A DNA stretch of 64,000 nucleotides from Byssochlamys sp. IMV 00236 (taxonomy: Eukaryota > Ascomycota > Eurotiomycetes > Eurotiales > Thermoascaceae), in the NCBI GenBank assembly GCA_001931875.2, contig MSJH02000810.1:1-64000 (forward strand). The letters are read 5' to 3'. How positions within the stretch are numbered: position 1 is the first letter of the stretch; every line of letters starts with the position of its first letter. Both the position numbers and the translations under genes were made by a program. Under the pieces are notes generated by a model. It saw only the letters and a list, made by a program, of their open reading frames with translations, had not been told where the DNA came from and ran no database searches. Below, piece after piece: positions 47,951 to 61,660 of the stretch.

Positions 47951-50900
47951 CTATCCCTCGAGGACTCCGCTCTCTTTCAAACCCTTCCAGAGTTCCGGTT
48001 CCAAGAATTTGCTGACGGTTATATCTTCTGCCAAGCCCTTTCTTCTTCTGGTTTTCAGCACAAAGTCTCTGGCAGTCGCCATTGGTGGGGCCATTTCAAG
48101 CGGCCTGAGCTTCACATCGCGGTCTAGCGGATCTCCTGGAACAACGCTCCATTTGTCGAACACCAAGCTAACGGTGGCTTGGCCCTGCGTGTGGATTCTC
48201 AGGTCCGTCTCGAATCCGAAGGAATCAATCACTGGAATCAAGCCGCTCACGGAGTAAAGAGGAGTTCCTGCTATAGGCCCGTCTGAAAGGACATGACCTC
48301 GTCTGCGTGACAGGACAGTATAGATTGATGCCACAGCGTCTGCTGGTCCAGTCATGGCGCAGCGGTAAATTGGCTCCATCAGACGCGGAGATGCCATGAG
48401 GAATGAGGAATAGACAGCCCGACGAGCTGTAGGGATGATCTGTCCACCTCCCCTGAAAATAGCCTGCTCAGCAAGGGAGACGTCCGTGAGCTTGAATTTT
48501 GTATTACGGATAGCTAGAGACCAGTCAGAACATGTGCCCCAAATATCAACAGAAGACTACAATTATTCCGCCGCTTAATTGGAACAAATGGAATTGCAGA
48601 CTTACGCTCTTCACACAGAGGGCCTTCTCTTGTACCCCAGCTGAAACCTTGAGTAATGGAATCTCTTACCGTTCCCAGAAGCTTTTTGTCGACCTGGGAC
48701 GGTAGTGTATCATCCTGAAGGATATTTGGACCCATCTCATCTGGACCAAAGGCCCATATGCTCCTGGCAGCCAGCTTATCCCAATCGTATCTTTCTTCGA
48801 AGAACTGCGCGACCTTGCGGATAGGATCCTTGATGCTGACTCTGCCACTCTCAATGTCTTCAGCGATACCTTCGTCCAATGGCTCTGCGATCATGGTGAC
48901 CTTGTTTTTCTTATTGGGTGTGATAGCGTAGCACATGATTGCCGACGTCTCGACAACTGTCTCACAGAAGCGTGTCACCGGATCAGATACCTTGAGTTCC
49001 ATTTCGGCATACAGCCTGCGAAGGTCGTAGAGGACGCAATCCATGTACAGCTCTCCAGTGCCTAGAATGACGTGCTCTCCAGATTCTTCCACCTTCGTTG
49101 AGATCAGAGGGTAGCTCTTGTTGATCTTGCGTAGACCCTCAAGCATTTTGGGCAGTTCAGACGGGTTGATGGGCTCCACCGAGACCTTGAAGACAGACTC
49201 GGTGAAGTGCCGGATCGGCTTGAAGATGTAGGCATCTTCCTCATCTTCGAGCTTCAATGGTACCAGGGTTGCTGTTTTAACGATCGAATTGTCAACACCG
49301 CCAAGCAGAACCCAGTTTCCAGCGGGCACACCGCTAGTTGGAATATTGTAACGGGACTCGGCAACCCAGGTATTCGAGATAGTCGCAACGACCATGTCTT
49401 CCTGGTCGTCCAGCGTGTATCCTTCTCCGAGAACGCGCACTTGTTGGCCCGGACGAGCTATTCCGCTCATAACTCGTCCAAACGCATTGAAGCTCGAGGC
49501 ATCAGTGGTGTTAAAGAGTTTCGTGACGTGGACAACCAAAGGTCCGTCTTGGTCACAAGCGGCCATAGCTGCGCCCAGCTTCGTGTCAAGCGGACCAGTG
49601 TAGTATCTCTCCAGCTTTTTCTGGGCCCCTTCTACTGGGGAGGGAACGTGCTGGACAACCATATCCACGAATCCTGTAGCCGACCCGAAGAACCGGGCGC
49701 AAACCAGGTTGAGAAGTACTTTCGCATCAGACTTGAGCTGAGATGGTTTCAATTGGATGCCCAATGTAGCCAGAGTCTCCTTCAGGTCTTCTGGGCTGTC
49801 GCTGATGGTGTGGGAGTAGAGTTTGTAGATGGGCTCTAAGACAAAATTCACGAAACTCCGTTTGGAGCCTTCCTCCATTCCCTTCCGGGAGAACTTTCGG
49901 CTTCTTGGGTTGAAGAAAATGTCTCCCCATAGACGAGCGGCAAATTCAGCGGCATCAACCTTGGGGTATGTCTCAGAGTACATCTTAGAAAACGATTCTA
50001 AGGTGAAACACCACCCCATAGAGGTACAAGCGAAAGCGACGTTTCCCTTCTCGGGACTCAACCGTCTCGTTTCTCCCTGTCCTGGCAAGGTCCTCTCAAT
50101 GATGGTGTTGACTTCTTCCACCACGTGCTTCAATTTGAAGTACGCATCGTTCGGCGGAAGCTTGAGCTCGAGAATCAACCTGTCCATCTTATTCACTACT
50201 AGCGTCAACGGAAGATCTTCCAACACTGCATGCTTGATGATTTGCTCCGTGTTTGCTTGAACTCCTTCGACGACATCCACAACTAGTACAACGCCGTCGG
50301 CCAGTCGCATGGATGCAGCCACCTCATCCACGAAATTCACATGTCCTGGGGTGTCGAGCAGGTTGAATAGGAATGACTTCCCTTTTGTACCCTGCAGGAC
50401 GAGAGTCATTGGGGCAGCCTTGATGGACAAGCCACGCTCTCTTTCCAGAAGGTGTACATCAGTATAGCGCAATTGCTCGTCTCTTCGTCTGCCTGTTCGC
50501 TTCTCTAGCCGTTCGTTCAAGTCATGCGTCTGCGTCACTAGCATGTCCATGAAAGCCGTCTTGCCATGATGCAAATGACCCGCGAATACCACGTTCCTGA
50601 CCTGCTCTGGGTAGTTGAGAAGATCTGTCATGAATTCGCGCGAATAGAAGACGGGTGGCAGGTCGGCTTCCTGCACTGTAAACTTCTTCTGCTGAACGGG
50701 CGCTATAATGGGCTCAGAGAGTGGCTGCGCATCCTCCTCCTGAACCAGAGTCTCTACCTCCTCGCCGTATACTTGTTGCGCAGTGGGATAATACTGCTTG
50801 TCTTCATGGAGAATAACCGCATTTGAGGGCCCTTCTGTTCACGCGGTCAGCCTCTTCACCGTGGAATCCAGGGCAGACTACGAACCATCCACTTCCATCA

Positions 50901-51111
50901 TCTGCTGATCCTCAGCCGTCTCCTCCTCACCTTCCTCAGACTCCTCATCGTATGTGTAAGTGGAAGGCCTGACGTCTCCATGCTGGGATTCGTCCTCCTC
51001 GGCCTCGCCGATATAGTTGCCAAACCTGCAGTGGAAAACACCAGTCAGCCAAAAGACCATAGGTTAGAGAATCATAGAGGCAACGGCATACTCATCGTAG
51101 AGGTCATCCAT
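47951..51111 (-). CDS. snu114: U5 snRNP GTPase Snu114 (EF-G/EF-2-like splicing factor)
   Basis: Four exons (51111-51092, 51025-50886, 50834-48606, 48513-47951) give 983 residues. A short acidic N-terminus (MDDLYDEFGNYIG, then an E/D-rich stretch) is typical of Snu114/EFTUD2 rather than eEF2. The GTPase domain has AGHLHHGKT (about 138-146), DTPGHVNF and NKMD. Later EF-2-like domains are recognisable from GEGYTLDDQEDMVVATI, LGTGELYMDCVLYDLRRLY and the C-terminal YRCAMTGPADAVASIYTVLSRRRGHV. Snu114 controls unwinding by Brr2 during spliceosome activation and disassembly. The first coding exon is only 20 nt, and introns are 66, 51 and 92 bp. Length agrees with the family (972-1008). Divergent from erg10. 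Confidence 0.96.
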
Positions 51112-51548
51112 GATGCGGTGTTGTAATCGCAACTTCAATGCGATCGTCACGGACGCGGGGATAGGCCAGTCGCGCTTCCAGTTGAAGTTTCTTGAAGCCG
51201 GCAACCGGAGATGGCCCAAGCTCTTCTCCGTGTCCCAATTTTGTTTTTTGTACCTAGCACTGCGGCACTGCCTATTAAGGCGCCAGACCGCTGCCCCCAC
51301 TAAGTTAGATAGTAATACACTAAGGCGTGTCCCTCCTTTAAGAAACGAACTCTCCCCGGTTCTGTTGAGACGGTCTTTCTCTTCTTCAGGTTGTTCGCGA
51401 GGTTCTGCTTATTTGGTATTCCGCTGCGTGCCAGACATTCTGTTCTATTGATCTGTTCTCACTCTCCCGTCAAAAGCCTCATCTACTCCAACGGTCCTCT
51501 CTAACCGCCCCTCACTTTCTGATATCGCTGTTGCCTGAAGTCTACAAG
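51112..51548. promoter_or_regulatory. Divergent promoter, snu114 / erg10
   Basis: 437 bp between two opposite starts. The erg10 side is pyrimidine-rich (CTCACTCTCCCGTC and CCGCCCCTCACTTTC), as usual for actively transcribed fungal genes. No TATA box or sterol-response motif was recognised with confidence. Confidence 0.45.
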
Positions 51549-52980
<1,432 letters not shown>

Positions 52981-53539
52981 ACGACACTTTCGAAGAACTT
53001 TATGGTGTTCGAGATCTGCCTTTAGAGAGGCACGATGGATATGACTTTGGCGCATTTATATAACTTGTAATTAGGTTTAACAGCATATGGCTGGTTTGCC
53101 GTTGTTCTACAGTGGGAGCGTACGAGCCATGGAGCCATGCAACTGGAACATGAAATATAGAACGCAGTTCGACGCCGATTCCACAAATTCCCCCATACCA
53201 TGTCCCGATGAAGATTGTTCTTCCGTCACTTCCATGTTCACCACCTTTAGTACGTACGTAGATAGAACGCGATATTTTATCATTTCCCATGTCTATTATG
53301 TTCGCATCTACAGTTAAGACACTCAAGGTTTGTAGTGCTCGCTTCCAAATCCCCGAAACCTCAATAGCGTACAGGTTGATTCGACAGCGCAGAAATAGTG
53401 TCAAAAATCCATGGTCTATTTCGATCAGGAACCCCGAGAATATATCAGATGGTACAAACGCCTTTATAAAGAGTCCAGGCTCAGAAAGAAATTTGAATTT
53501 GCATTCCACAAAACAAAAAAGGAAACCCTCAAATTGTCC
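52981..53539. other. Convergent 3' region, erg10 / ZIP transporter
   Basis: 559 bp between two facing stop codons, with likely 3' UTRs of both genes. No further feature is supported. Confidence 0.5.
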
Positions 53540-55177
53540 TCATGCCCAAGCGCCAACGAAGGCCATCAGCATTGCTCCGCAGCCAACAGCCACGCAAGCC
53601 TCGACCCGGCGCTTGCCGCTAAGTGTTTCGTAGCTTGAGTCGCTGAGGAAGTCCTCGGCTAGAAGTTCCACGAGGCCTGCAAAAAGAAGAAGCCCGCTGC
53701 TGATGGCGTTTGTGATACCAACCATCAGCAGGCCAGTTGTGCTGGTCGGGTCGTACATATTGTGGAGAATCAGGCCGATGGCCTGTCCGATGGGAGTTGT
53801 GGTTCCATAGGCAAGGCACATGAGCCATGGCCTTGGCGAAGATGGAGGGAAAAGGTCAGGAATAAGGGAGGCGATGCGGGAGCCGAGAGCGAATCCCTCA
53901 AAGGTCTGGTGAAAGGATATGGCTACTAGAAGGACAATAAATGAAGTCCCCGTCGCGACACTGAGAGCCATTCCGATAAAGATGCTATGGAACAGGATGC
54001 CAGCTTCGAGAAGAAGACATTGAAGAAGTTGCTTTTGCGGATTCTGATGCTGGATATCGGATTTATGATGGCCGCCAAAGCTGTGCAAGCCGTTGTTGTG
54101 ACTGCTTGGTTGAGTGCGTGAATTGCGGCGTCCAAAGCCCTGACCACGCCCCTGGGCGAAAGTATTTTGATCGTTATACGGGTCCAAAGTCTCGAGATCG
54201 AGATCCTCGCTATCCTTGTCCCCATCTGTCTCATCATAAGGTTCGTGACCATCTGCGGGTACTAGTCTTTCCGACGATCCGTCCATATCTCTTGAGACGC
54301 TTCCTTGAGGGCGATGATTTCGCATATTCTCAAGTCGTAGCGAAGAACGGTGGCCCTGACTAATAGGTCGTGCATACTCGTCTTCTGCATCTTGATAGTC
54401 CACATCGCGGGTGAGATTGTCATACTCGCTTCCATGTACATGACGTGCGCCCTTCATGGCGAAAAACATCTCCACGGTGACGACCACAAAGACTGAGAGC
54501 ATGGCCACGAAGCCAGCCATAGCAGGGTAGCTCTTATGCCAGAAGGTGGGGAGACATGAATCAGTAAGAGAGATGAAGGCGGTTGGGAGCAAGTGAACAA
54601 ATGCTGTAGCAATCAACACCCCGGTTCCGAAGTGCCTCGAGAGGAACAGGAAACGACGAGGGATCGGGAGGCGTGGGAATCTACGGGCGATAACGGGAAA
54701 TGAACACGCTGGATATGGATATATTAGCACATGTAGTCAATGCTTTCTGGGGAGGATCGCCTTTACCTAGCGTACTCAACCCGAGAATCAGGAACAGCGC
54801 CAGCACATGTAACGAGGTATTGTACGATCCCTGCTTGCTCGTGCCACAAGTTGATCCATCATCGTTCCCTCTAGTCACCACTTCGTTTCCAGTCCTGCGC
54901 TGGAGCTCTGCTCTCAGAAGGGTAATCGGAAAATCCGCTAAAGACTGGATACTCTGTCGGGCCCCTGAACACAATAGGAGAGGAGTTAGTACTACTTCAA
55001 GGTTTGATATTGGTCAAGCTTGTGGCTGAATAATTCAAAACTCCAGAGACACATCATGGCCCAATGGATTCGACCTCAGTTGTACAGAACATAAGACAAA
55101 ACATTGCTGCGGAGGAGGTCAGGACACTCACCGAGGTCTCCGGCCGCAGCGCTGGATTCTATGTGAACCGCGTCCAT
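53540..55177 (-). CDS. ZIP-family zinc/iron transporter
   Basis: Three exons (55177-55132, 54964-54767, 54708-53540) give 470 residues. After a hydrophilic N-terminus, hydrophobic segments follow: LHVLALFLILGLSTLA, then HFGTGVLIATAFVHLLPTAF, and YPAMAGFVAMLSVFVVVTVE. A long His/Ser/Asp-rich cytosolic loop comes next (about 185-300, with HNNGLHSFGGHHKSD). The metal-site helices are LEAGILFHSIFIGMALSV and ISFHQTFEGFALGSRI, then three more membrane segments to the end. This is the Zrt/ZIP pattern, importing Zn2+ (or Fe2+) into the cytosol at the plasma membrane or from a store. The first exon (15 codons) was chosen because it joins in phase across a 167-bp intron; it is the weakest part. Specificity cannot be read from sequence. 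Confidence 0.9.
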
Positions 55178-55514
55178 TTTTGCAGTGATATAGAACCGTG
55201 TCGCTTTTCCGCCACATCCATGGCCCCGAAGGAGATGCGGAATATTCGCTCTGTGCACAGCGCAACGTCTGTGATTGTCGAGGCTCTATCGACTCCGATA
55301 GGGAATCCGCATGTTGTTCTTCCGGACATCTGGAGTGGGCCGCGGAGGGTCCGGCAGTACCGCAGCGGGCGGTGACTAGAACAGATAGTCGGCTAAGGTA
55401 TGTTGCCCGGAGATCGCTTGCAGATGAACATGAGTTTACGGATGTAGCAGATTCAACCAAATAGTCACTAGATGCCAATAGTACGTACATTGTAGTCTAT
55501 AATACGAAGCTTCG
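55178..55514. promoter_or_regulatory. Upstream region of the ZIP gene, after atg14
   Basis: 337 bp holding the atg14 3' UTR and the ZIP gene promoter on the minus strand. AAGGT occurs near 55395, but the complete CAAGGT core of the zinc-response element was not found, so no zinc control can be claimed. Confidence 0.4.
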
Positions 55515-57216
55515 CTATCTGCTCTTGACCTTTGTCCAGCCGCTGGTACCCTTTGCTCGATCGGGGTCCACCTGAGTACCAATGCGCTCACTCGTTGCCG
55601 TCGTATTATCGGGACTCCGTGATTTAACCTCAGTCGCACCGGAGAGTATGCTCTCGGTATTGCTTTGACTCAGGGGAGGCTGGCTGGAGGTGGGCTGAGA
55701 TTGGTCCTCTCCTGTATCATCCCACTCCTTCTCGAGAAGCTCCCATTCCGCACTTGCCATCTCACCCAACAGTACCGACTTAAGTCTGTCATAAACCTTT
55801 AGGGGCGTCGGTAGTCTCCACGTTCGCATGAACTCTGTGCCATCTACTGCACCTAGAAAGGAATGAGACGTTCCGTGAGAAAAGTGGCCAAGCATGGGGA
55901 ACGATTTCGTCCTTTGAATACTAGTCCTCGGGGAGTGTCTCAAGGACTTGAGTTTTGCCTGGACGTCTGGGCCAGAGTGCACTCTCATAACAGTTGAGGC
56001 TTGGGCGCTTGGTGCAACTAGCAGGTGCCACATATTCTTTCCCAAATTACAGACATCCTCCCATGAGTCTGATCCGACGTTGATTCCCTGAGTTCGACAT
56101 AACCAAGAGATATTCCATGCCAACAGACAAGCACCCTCCAAGAAAAGAGCATAAAACACAGGATCTTCCTTGACGAGTTTTGGAAGTGTTTTGTCTGTAT
56201 AGAGAGGTCTAGGTCGAGCCATTGGACGCGCATCTACTGTCCTTGATGCTGCAGGACTAGTGGATGACGAATGCGAAGGAGACATTCCAGGGAAGCTCAC
56301 ATCTCGCGAGAGGTAGGAAGCAGCGGGTGGGAATATTGTTGATGCAGGATAGTTCCGATGCGGAAGTGTGATTTCAGCCGGAAGTCTCAGTGAGAGATAG
56401 TGAGAAACTAGGACAAGTAGATGGGCAATGTTACAAAAGGCTGTGGATAGCTGTGTGGGCGAAGCACCTATGCAAAAATTAGTACCCATAAGATACTGTC
56501 AAGGAGGGCAAAGACAACATACCATTCATATCACGAAGATCCAATATAGTCACCCCGCCTATTGTATAGCTCTCCTTGAGCTCACCGTTTCTCTTCTTGA
56601 TGTTTTGCCTCAACCCATAGAGACTGGCAGCCTCACGACAGAGAAATATACGTGACTCGGCTGTCTTATTATGCAAGGCATGCCAAAGATGTTCAGTTCT
56701 CTTGATATTGTTCTGAATGCCGGTCAACACCGCGGTCCGGCGCTCCGCGAACTGGTAGTTTGCAGATTCGGCATCCGAGTGTCGCTGGGCTAGAGCCGCT
56801 TTACGTCGGACTATGTCGCTGCGTTTCTCTCGGATGCTAGTCTTGAGAGATTCAATACACTCAGTGATCGCTTTCTTTCTCGCGGACGACTGAGACTCCT
56901 TGTTATGCGTGGCATGGATGGACCAGCGGCGAGAGCTTTCCTGCACATCAGAGGCTGGAATCCTCGCTCGCCCTTCTTCGCCATGCTCATTTCCGCTAAT
57001 AACTATAGCCTCGACCTGGCGTCTGACATTATCCTTTTCCAACAGTATCTGGGCATTTTCCACCCGTAATTGATAGAGCTGATTACGAGCGCATGTGGAG
57101 CAGTAGAAAGGCCGCCGCGAATTTGGGGAGCGAGAGCACACGGTGCAGATGTGGCAGTTCATATCTGGTCGCTTCGGTAAGGGATCGATGAAGTAGCTGG
57201 AGAACGGTGCTGCCAT
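55515..57216 (-). CDS. atg14: Autophagy protein Atg14, PI3-kinase complex I subunit
   Basis: Two exons (57216-56523, 56467-55515) give 548 residues. The N-terminus carries the Atg14 cysteine cluster (CHICTVC at about 21-27, CSTCARNQLYQLRVE at about 39-53), then a long coiled coil (about 95-205, with IESLKTSIREKRSDIVRRKAAL). SYTIGGVTILDLRDMNG precedes the intron. After it, ASPTQLSTAFCNIAHLLVLVSHYLSLRLP and a Ser/Pro-rich tail match fungal Atg14. The protein joins Vps34, Vps15 and Atg6 and directs PI3P synthesis to the autophagosome assembly site. The 55-bp intron has a TACTAAT branch site. Many relatives start at the Met equivalent to residue 19 (57162), so the first 18 residues are uncertain. 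Confidence 0.9.
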
Positions 57217-57805
57217 CCCATGATCATTTCGTGGTTATTCGAAGAAGGTTGAAGCTGTCGGGCAGAAGAACCATGCAGCTCAGCAAGTGAATTTAAGCAA
57301 CCGCCGAGAGCCTTCATGGCTTAGTCTCTGGTAGACCAAAGTGTTCATTCCAGGGATTATGGTATTGTCCAGGAGAGTTATGCGCGTGTGAAGTACCGGA
57401 AGGCATCTGCCATAGCACTCTTGTGACGGTTCCGACACCCAGGTCGGGAACTGCAGATGTCCGCAGATAACGTCACCTGACAGCCCAAACATGACTCTCG
57501 CCTGCGATGGGCTGCTCCTTATTTCTGAAGACTCCATGAATCCAGGCCAATGTTGATGTTTGAAAAGAAAACTTTTTTCTAGCATTTTGCTATAATATAA
57601 CTACTAGTTTGTGCAGATCAGTTCGACAATCCAGCGCAGATAGTTATCAGAAGCTATTGGTGATCGCTACTAAGGCCGGTGCCCACCTGTGACCTGTGTT
57701 GACACCGGTGGTACCATATTCTGCAAGTATCTCGCAAACAGCACCTCTCTGAATCTATTATTGCCAGCATCCTGCTTGATCGATGTCAGACTTCTATTAT
57801 TTGTC
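57217..57805. promoter_or_regulatory. Divergent promoter, atg14 / small coiled-coil gene
   Basis: 589 bp between two opposite starts. A minus-strand frame at 57280-57585 has no recognisable domain and was not accepted. No clear promoter motif was seen. Confidence 0.45.
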
Positions 57806-58431
57806 ATGATGCAAACAACAGGGATAGAGAAAACGAGTGACTACGATGAGGAGCTTGTTTCTCGCGATGACATTTCGGAGCACTCGTCATCAAAAGCTCT
57901 CTCCCCAGGTATCTCGGAAAGTGCCCCTGGTGCGCAGAATGATCGGTTTGACCTAGAAAATACGCTTGAAAACCTCCACGAATGTAGCTGGGAGGTTCTT
58001 CAGGAGAAATTTTCAACCGCAATGGAGACGCATGCCCAAGCCGAGCAGGAATTACGGGACCAAACAGCTAAGCTGCTCGAGGTACATAGCAACCGGCCAT
58101 CAGAAGCAAAAGAAAGCCCTACTGACAAAAGAGTCAGGTGTTTATGACCTGGTCACAGGTTGCAGTGTCCTATGACGAAGACCGAGCCTTTAAAAGGTCT
58201 GATGCCGCTCTGTGTTTGCCTGGTTAAATGAATCGATGTGCTAACTCCTACGGCAGGTTCAAGACACGTATGCAGCATGTGCAGAACTCTGAGACAAAGT
58301 TAGAAGATAAGAAAAAGCATTGTAAGAATAATGTGCTGTTATTATGAAATGATAATATACTGATCATGCCCAATGTAGATGCAAATGTCGTTAAAGCATT
58401 CGAAAGTGCCCTTGCTCTGCTCGAGGGCTGA
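57806..58431 (+). CDS. Small coiled-coil protein, function unknown
   Basis: Four exons (57806-58081, 58138-58196, 58257-58321, 58379-58431) give 150 residues. The N-terminal third is acidic and Ser-rich. From about residue 55 to the end it is almost all helical and charged: TLENLHECSWEVLQEKFSTA, EQELRDQTAKLLE, then, across introns, VFMTWSQVAVSYDEDRAFKR and FKTRMQHVQNSE, ending KAFESALALLEG. Each intron (56, 60, 57 bp) is needed to keep the heptad-like helix open, which supports the model. It resembles subunits of small coiled-coil complexes (kinetochore, BLOC-type), but I cannot assign it. Two tandem ATG codons (57806, 57809) could serve as the start. Confidence 0.78.
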
Positions 58432-59317
58432 ACAGAGGAGCCAAAATATTCTACGCTACTCTTCTGCGGATACATGATGTGCAATCAGAAATTTGGTGAT
58501 ATACGATCTGTTGAACATCCTGCGATCACTGCCTGTCCTGCACATCTCCATCCTCGACGCTATCTTCTCCTCTGCGGGCTATTGGAGTATACGCTTCTCT
58601 AGCTAAAGATCGGAATCGCTTAGAAGTGGAATACGGCTTCTGATCGGCGACATTGATCAGCTCTGACCTGGAGACTTCTTCACTGTCGTCTCACGCGATC
58701 GAAACGTCGTCCCCTTTGCAAGCAGTCCAGGTCTGGAGTAGCTGCTCGAAGATTTCGGACCACATTCGGTCGAAATCATGTGAAGATTGAATATATCTTA
58801 CCGCTACGGGGGAAGCAACAATGATACGGGGAAGCCTCCATTTCAGCGGAATTATGAAAGGCTATATTGAGCGATATAGAATTTACAACCTCGTATACGG
58901 ACATGTGCGTGTTCTCCTCAATGAAGGAGGGATTTGGCAAGCAAATCATGTTAATACATCTTACAAAGGTTAATCATGTCATTCGCGTTAATTTACATGT
59001 TCAATATCCCTAAATCGTAATAGTCATAGCGGACAGGAGCTTGTCCCAGCATTGCATATAGAACCAATGCAGATTGAAGTTTTGAAAATGGCCAACAGCT
59101 TCACAAGAAAAGTGTAGGTATCGAAGACCCGGGACTGTAGCACTATGCGTGATTCAAATATCCCAGTATGGGTACTCATACTATCTCTGGTCCCTCTTTT
59201 CCGTCCTCCCTTCCAGCGGGCGAGTCGAGGAGCTAATGAGCTGATGAGTCGAGTGGTTACTTGGTGGCGGCCTGTGTCATGCGTGCCAAATTCTCCTGGG
59301 CTTTGTAAGCAACTTCT
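58432..59317. other. Convergent 3' region with a short open frame
   Basis: 886 bp between the coiled-coil gene and lmbd1. On the minus strand, directly overlapping the lmbd1 stop, another frame stays open until a TAA at 59257-59259 and has coding-like composition (see findings). The remainder shows nothing recognisable. Confidence 0.45.
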
Positions 59318-61160
59318 TTAGAACGTCTGATGAGAGCGTCTGGCAGTTCGAGCTAATAGCCCTTCCTCTTCTGCTTCCTGAGCATCCTCATCAATCTGGT
59401 CTTCAGACAGCTTGGGTGAACGGAAGAGTGTCGTGGTAAAGACAATGAGATAGATCCCTGGACAATATATCGGTTAATATCACTTCGACCAATCCAAATA
59501 TGATCTTCAGGGAGGGAAGGGTGTCAAAGACTTACCGAGAAATCCAAACTGAGCCCAGAAAAAGACCGCGCCGAAGAAAGGGAAATTCGATGTCACACGA
59601 TTAAATATGGTACTGACTACACTAGGCGTACACACCGCTTTTGCAGAAGGGTTGTCCGCCGTTTCAGAGCACGGCTTGATCAAATGCTTGTTATCTCTGC
59701 AGTCAGGCTGTCCACCAAGCCATCCAGAAGCGCGATCGCAGAATGTCTGTGGCCCAAACGTCGCGTATTGAGGGGCAACGATCATTGTGATCGAGTAGTT
59801 CAGAGCGAGAGTTATCAACGTCAACATCATTGTGCTGATAAGCAGAGCTTGTGGGGACGTATGGCCTCTGCGTATCTGGAAAATCTTAATCCACAGAAAT
59901 CGGATACCGATGGTGGCAATACCAACAACAGACCCGCTGAAAAAGAGTAGCACAAGGATTGAAAAAATGGCGTAGTCGACCGGGAAGACTTTTGCAGTCT
60001 CAACGAAGATCCAGTTTACCGGATTGAAGATGTTCACATTGCCGAGGATATATCCACATCGCTGCTTGCAAATGGAGTTCTTGGTTTTATCAATCGCGGT
60101 AAGAAGCATCGACACCCACGTTAGTAATGCAATAATAAGGAGGACTATTCCAACCAGCAGCTTGAATGGTCTGAGTATTGTTTCGATCTTCAACCACACT
60201 CGTATTATCCAGCTTTTACCTGCTCCTTGAGTTTCTTCTATGAGGCGCTGGCGCCGTATTAGTGTCCGCTCTTCTCGGACCAGAGCATCAAGCTCCCTAC
60301 GGTCCTTGGATGATAGGTGATCGGGATTACCGGCGCAGCGACCTTCTAGCTGACGCTGGCGTTCACGGTTCATTTCCAGTTGCGAGATAGTGTTGGCTCT
60401 AAACGATGGGTTGGCTATAGACGGTGCGGTCTTGATGAGGGAGATCGGGAGAAGAGCAAGGCCCGAAGAAGTGTATAGGACATAAATACATATCCCAATA
60501 GTCGTTAGCGCGCCGAGAGCGAACATGAGAGCCCGCTCACCATCTGCAACAGCGTACACAGGTCAGTCATCTAGTCACGCATAGCCGAAGTCACCTTGAA
60601 GGGCACTTACGGTTTTCAAGTAGTAATTTTCGGAAGAAATCGAAATCGAGATTGTCATTCTTCCTTGAGATGGGAACAAAAAACCCAACTAGTAAGAGCA
60701 CGACGACCACGATGATAAACGCTATCGTATACTTAAAAGCCCCCCAGAATCGTCGTCCAAACGACTGTTCACCTTCCAAGGCGGCTACCTCGTCGTATTC
60801 CTCATACCAGAAATATGTGAACGGCACCACCAGCAGGCAGAGCAGAGCATCCAAGGAATAAAGCAAGTAGTAGATGACCGTTAGGGAGAAGGTAATCTTG
60901 TCAACCTCATCTTGAGTAGCCCAGTCTTTTCGCTTCCCTGTTTTCGAAGATGTGGTTGATGACACTAAGGCGACATCGACTGGCAGCAAGAGCACAGTCG
61001 CAAGCAAGGCTGTGATTGTGAGAATGCTGACTGTGCTCACTGATGGGGAGCGATCGCGAGGACTCTGGTACACATATACAAAAATAGAGACAGCTGCGAC
61101 CAGGATAGATATGACAATTGCATATCCGATCCAGATTAGAGAGGACTGCAGAAGCGCCAT
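59318..61160 (-). CDS. lmbd1: LMBD1-type lysosomal/vacuolar cobalamin transporter
   Basis: Three exons (61160-60611, 60543-59536, 59457-59318) give 565 residues. Multiple membrane segments are seen: [60 protein letters not shown], a Val/Ile-rich helix before [27 protein letters not shown], then after a charged loop (about 245-305) [19 protein letters not shown] and three or more near the end. [14 protein letters not shown] across the first splice and LPVDVALVS fit the LMBR1/LMBD1 family. Human LMBD1 exports vitamin B12 from lysosomes with ABCD4. The fungal substrate is inferred by family only. The C-terminal part after [13 protein letters not shown] is short, and see the finding on the neighbouring frame. 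Confidence 0.9.
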
Positions 61161-61660
61161 ATTCTTAGCTGCCTATTAAGCTGGCCAGCATCGCTTGGGA
61201 TGTAGCTCCAAACAAGATGGGATAGTAGGTTACACGGCAAGGACAGAGAGAATCCGCCAAGCTGACCTGTTCACAGGAAGGCAATATAGTTGTTCAGCAA
61301 TGGTGTTGGCTGGACACTTGAGTAGCTTATCCAGACATCTCATATGTTCTTTTTGACGATCGTCATCACATCAAATAAACGATCACGTGGTGACCGTGCT
61401 ATCATCGGGCGCTATTCTGTATCAGGATAGGCCTTTTGGCGCCCCGCGTGCAATTCGCCGGCTCTGAAGCTCGGGCTCTTTGTTGTGGGCCAGCGAGCTT
61501 TTGAAGCTCCCGAAGGTTGATCCCAGAGACACTGGGCTTTTAAAGGCCAGCGGAATCATACCCAGTTCTAACTACAGTCAATCGCAATGTCTTTCGTTAT
61601 ATGATTGGTCAATATCTAAGTTGGATTTAAGGTCCCATCGGATCTGCGATAACCCAAAAC
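61161..61660. promoter_or_regulatory. Divergent promoter, lmbd1 / cft1
   Basis: 500 bp between two opposite starts. It contains TCACGTGG at 61383-61390, again a CACGTG core as in the cdc26 and rsc4-like upstream regions. No TATA box is obvious. Confidence 0.5.

Noticed and set aside
49207..49839. 210-codon plus-strand frame inside snu114
   Set aside because: Antisense shadow of the snu114 large exon; no domain.
54681..54974. Start of the ZIP protein at 54974
   Set aside because: That position is a TTG within TTGTGTTCAG, a splice acceptor. An ATG exon at 55177-55132 joins in the right phase instead.
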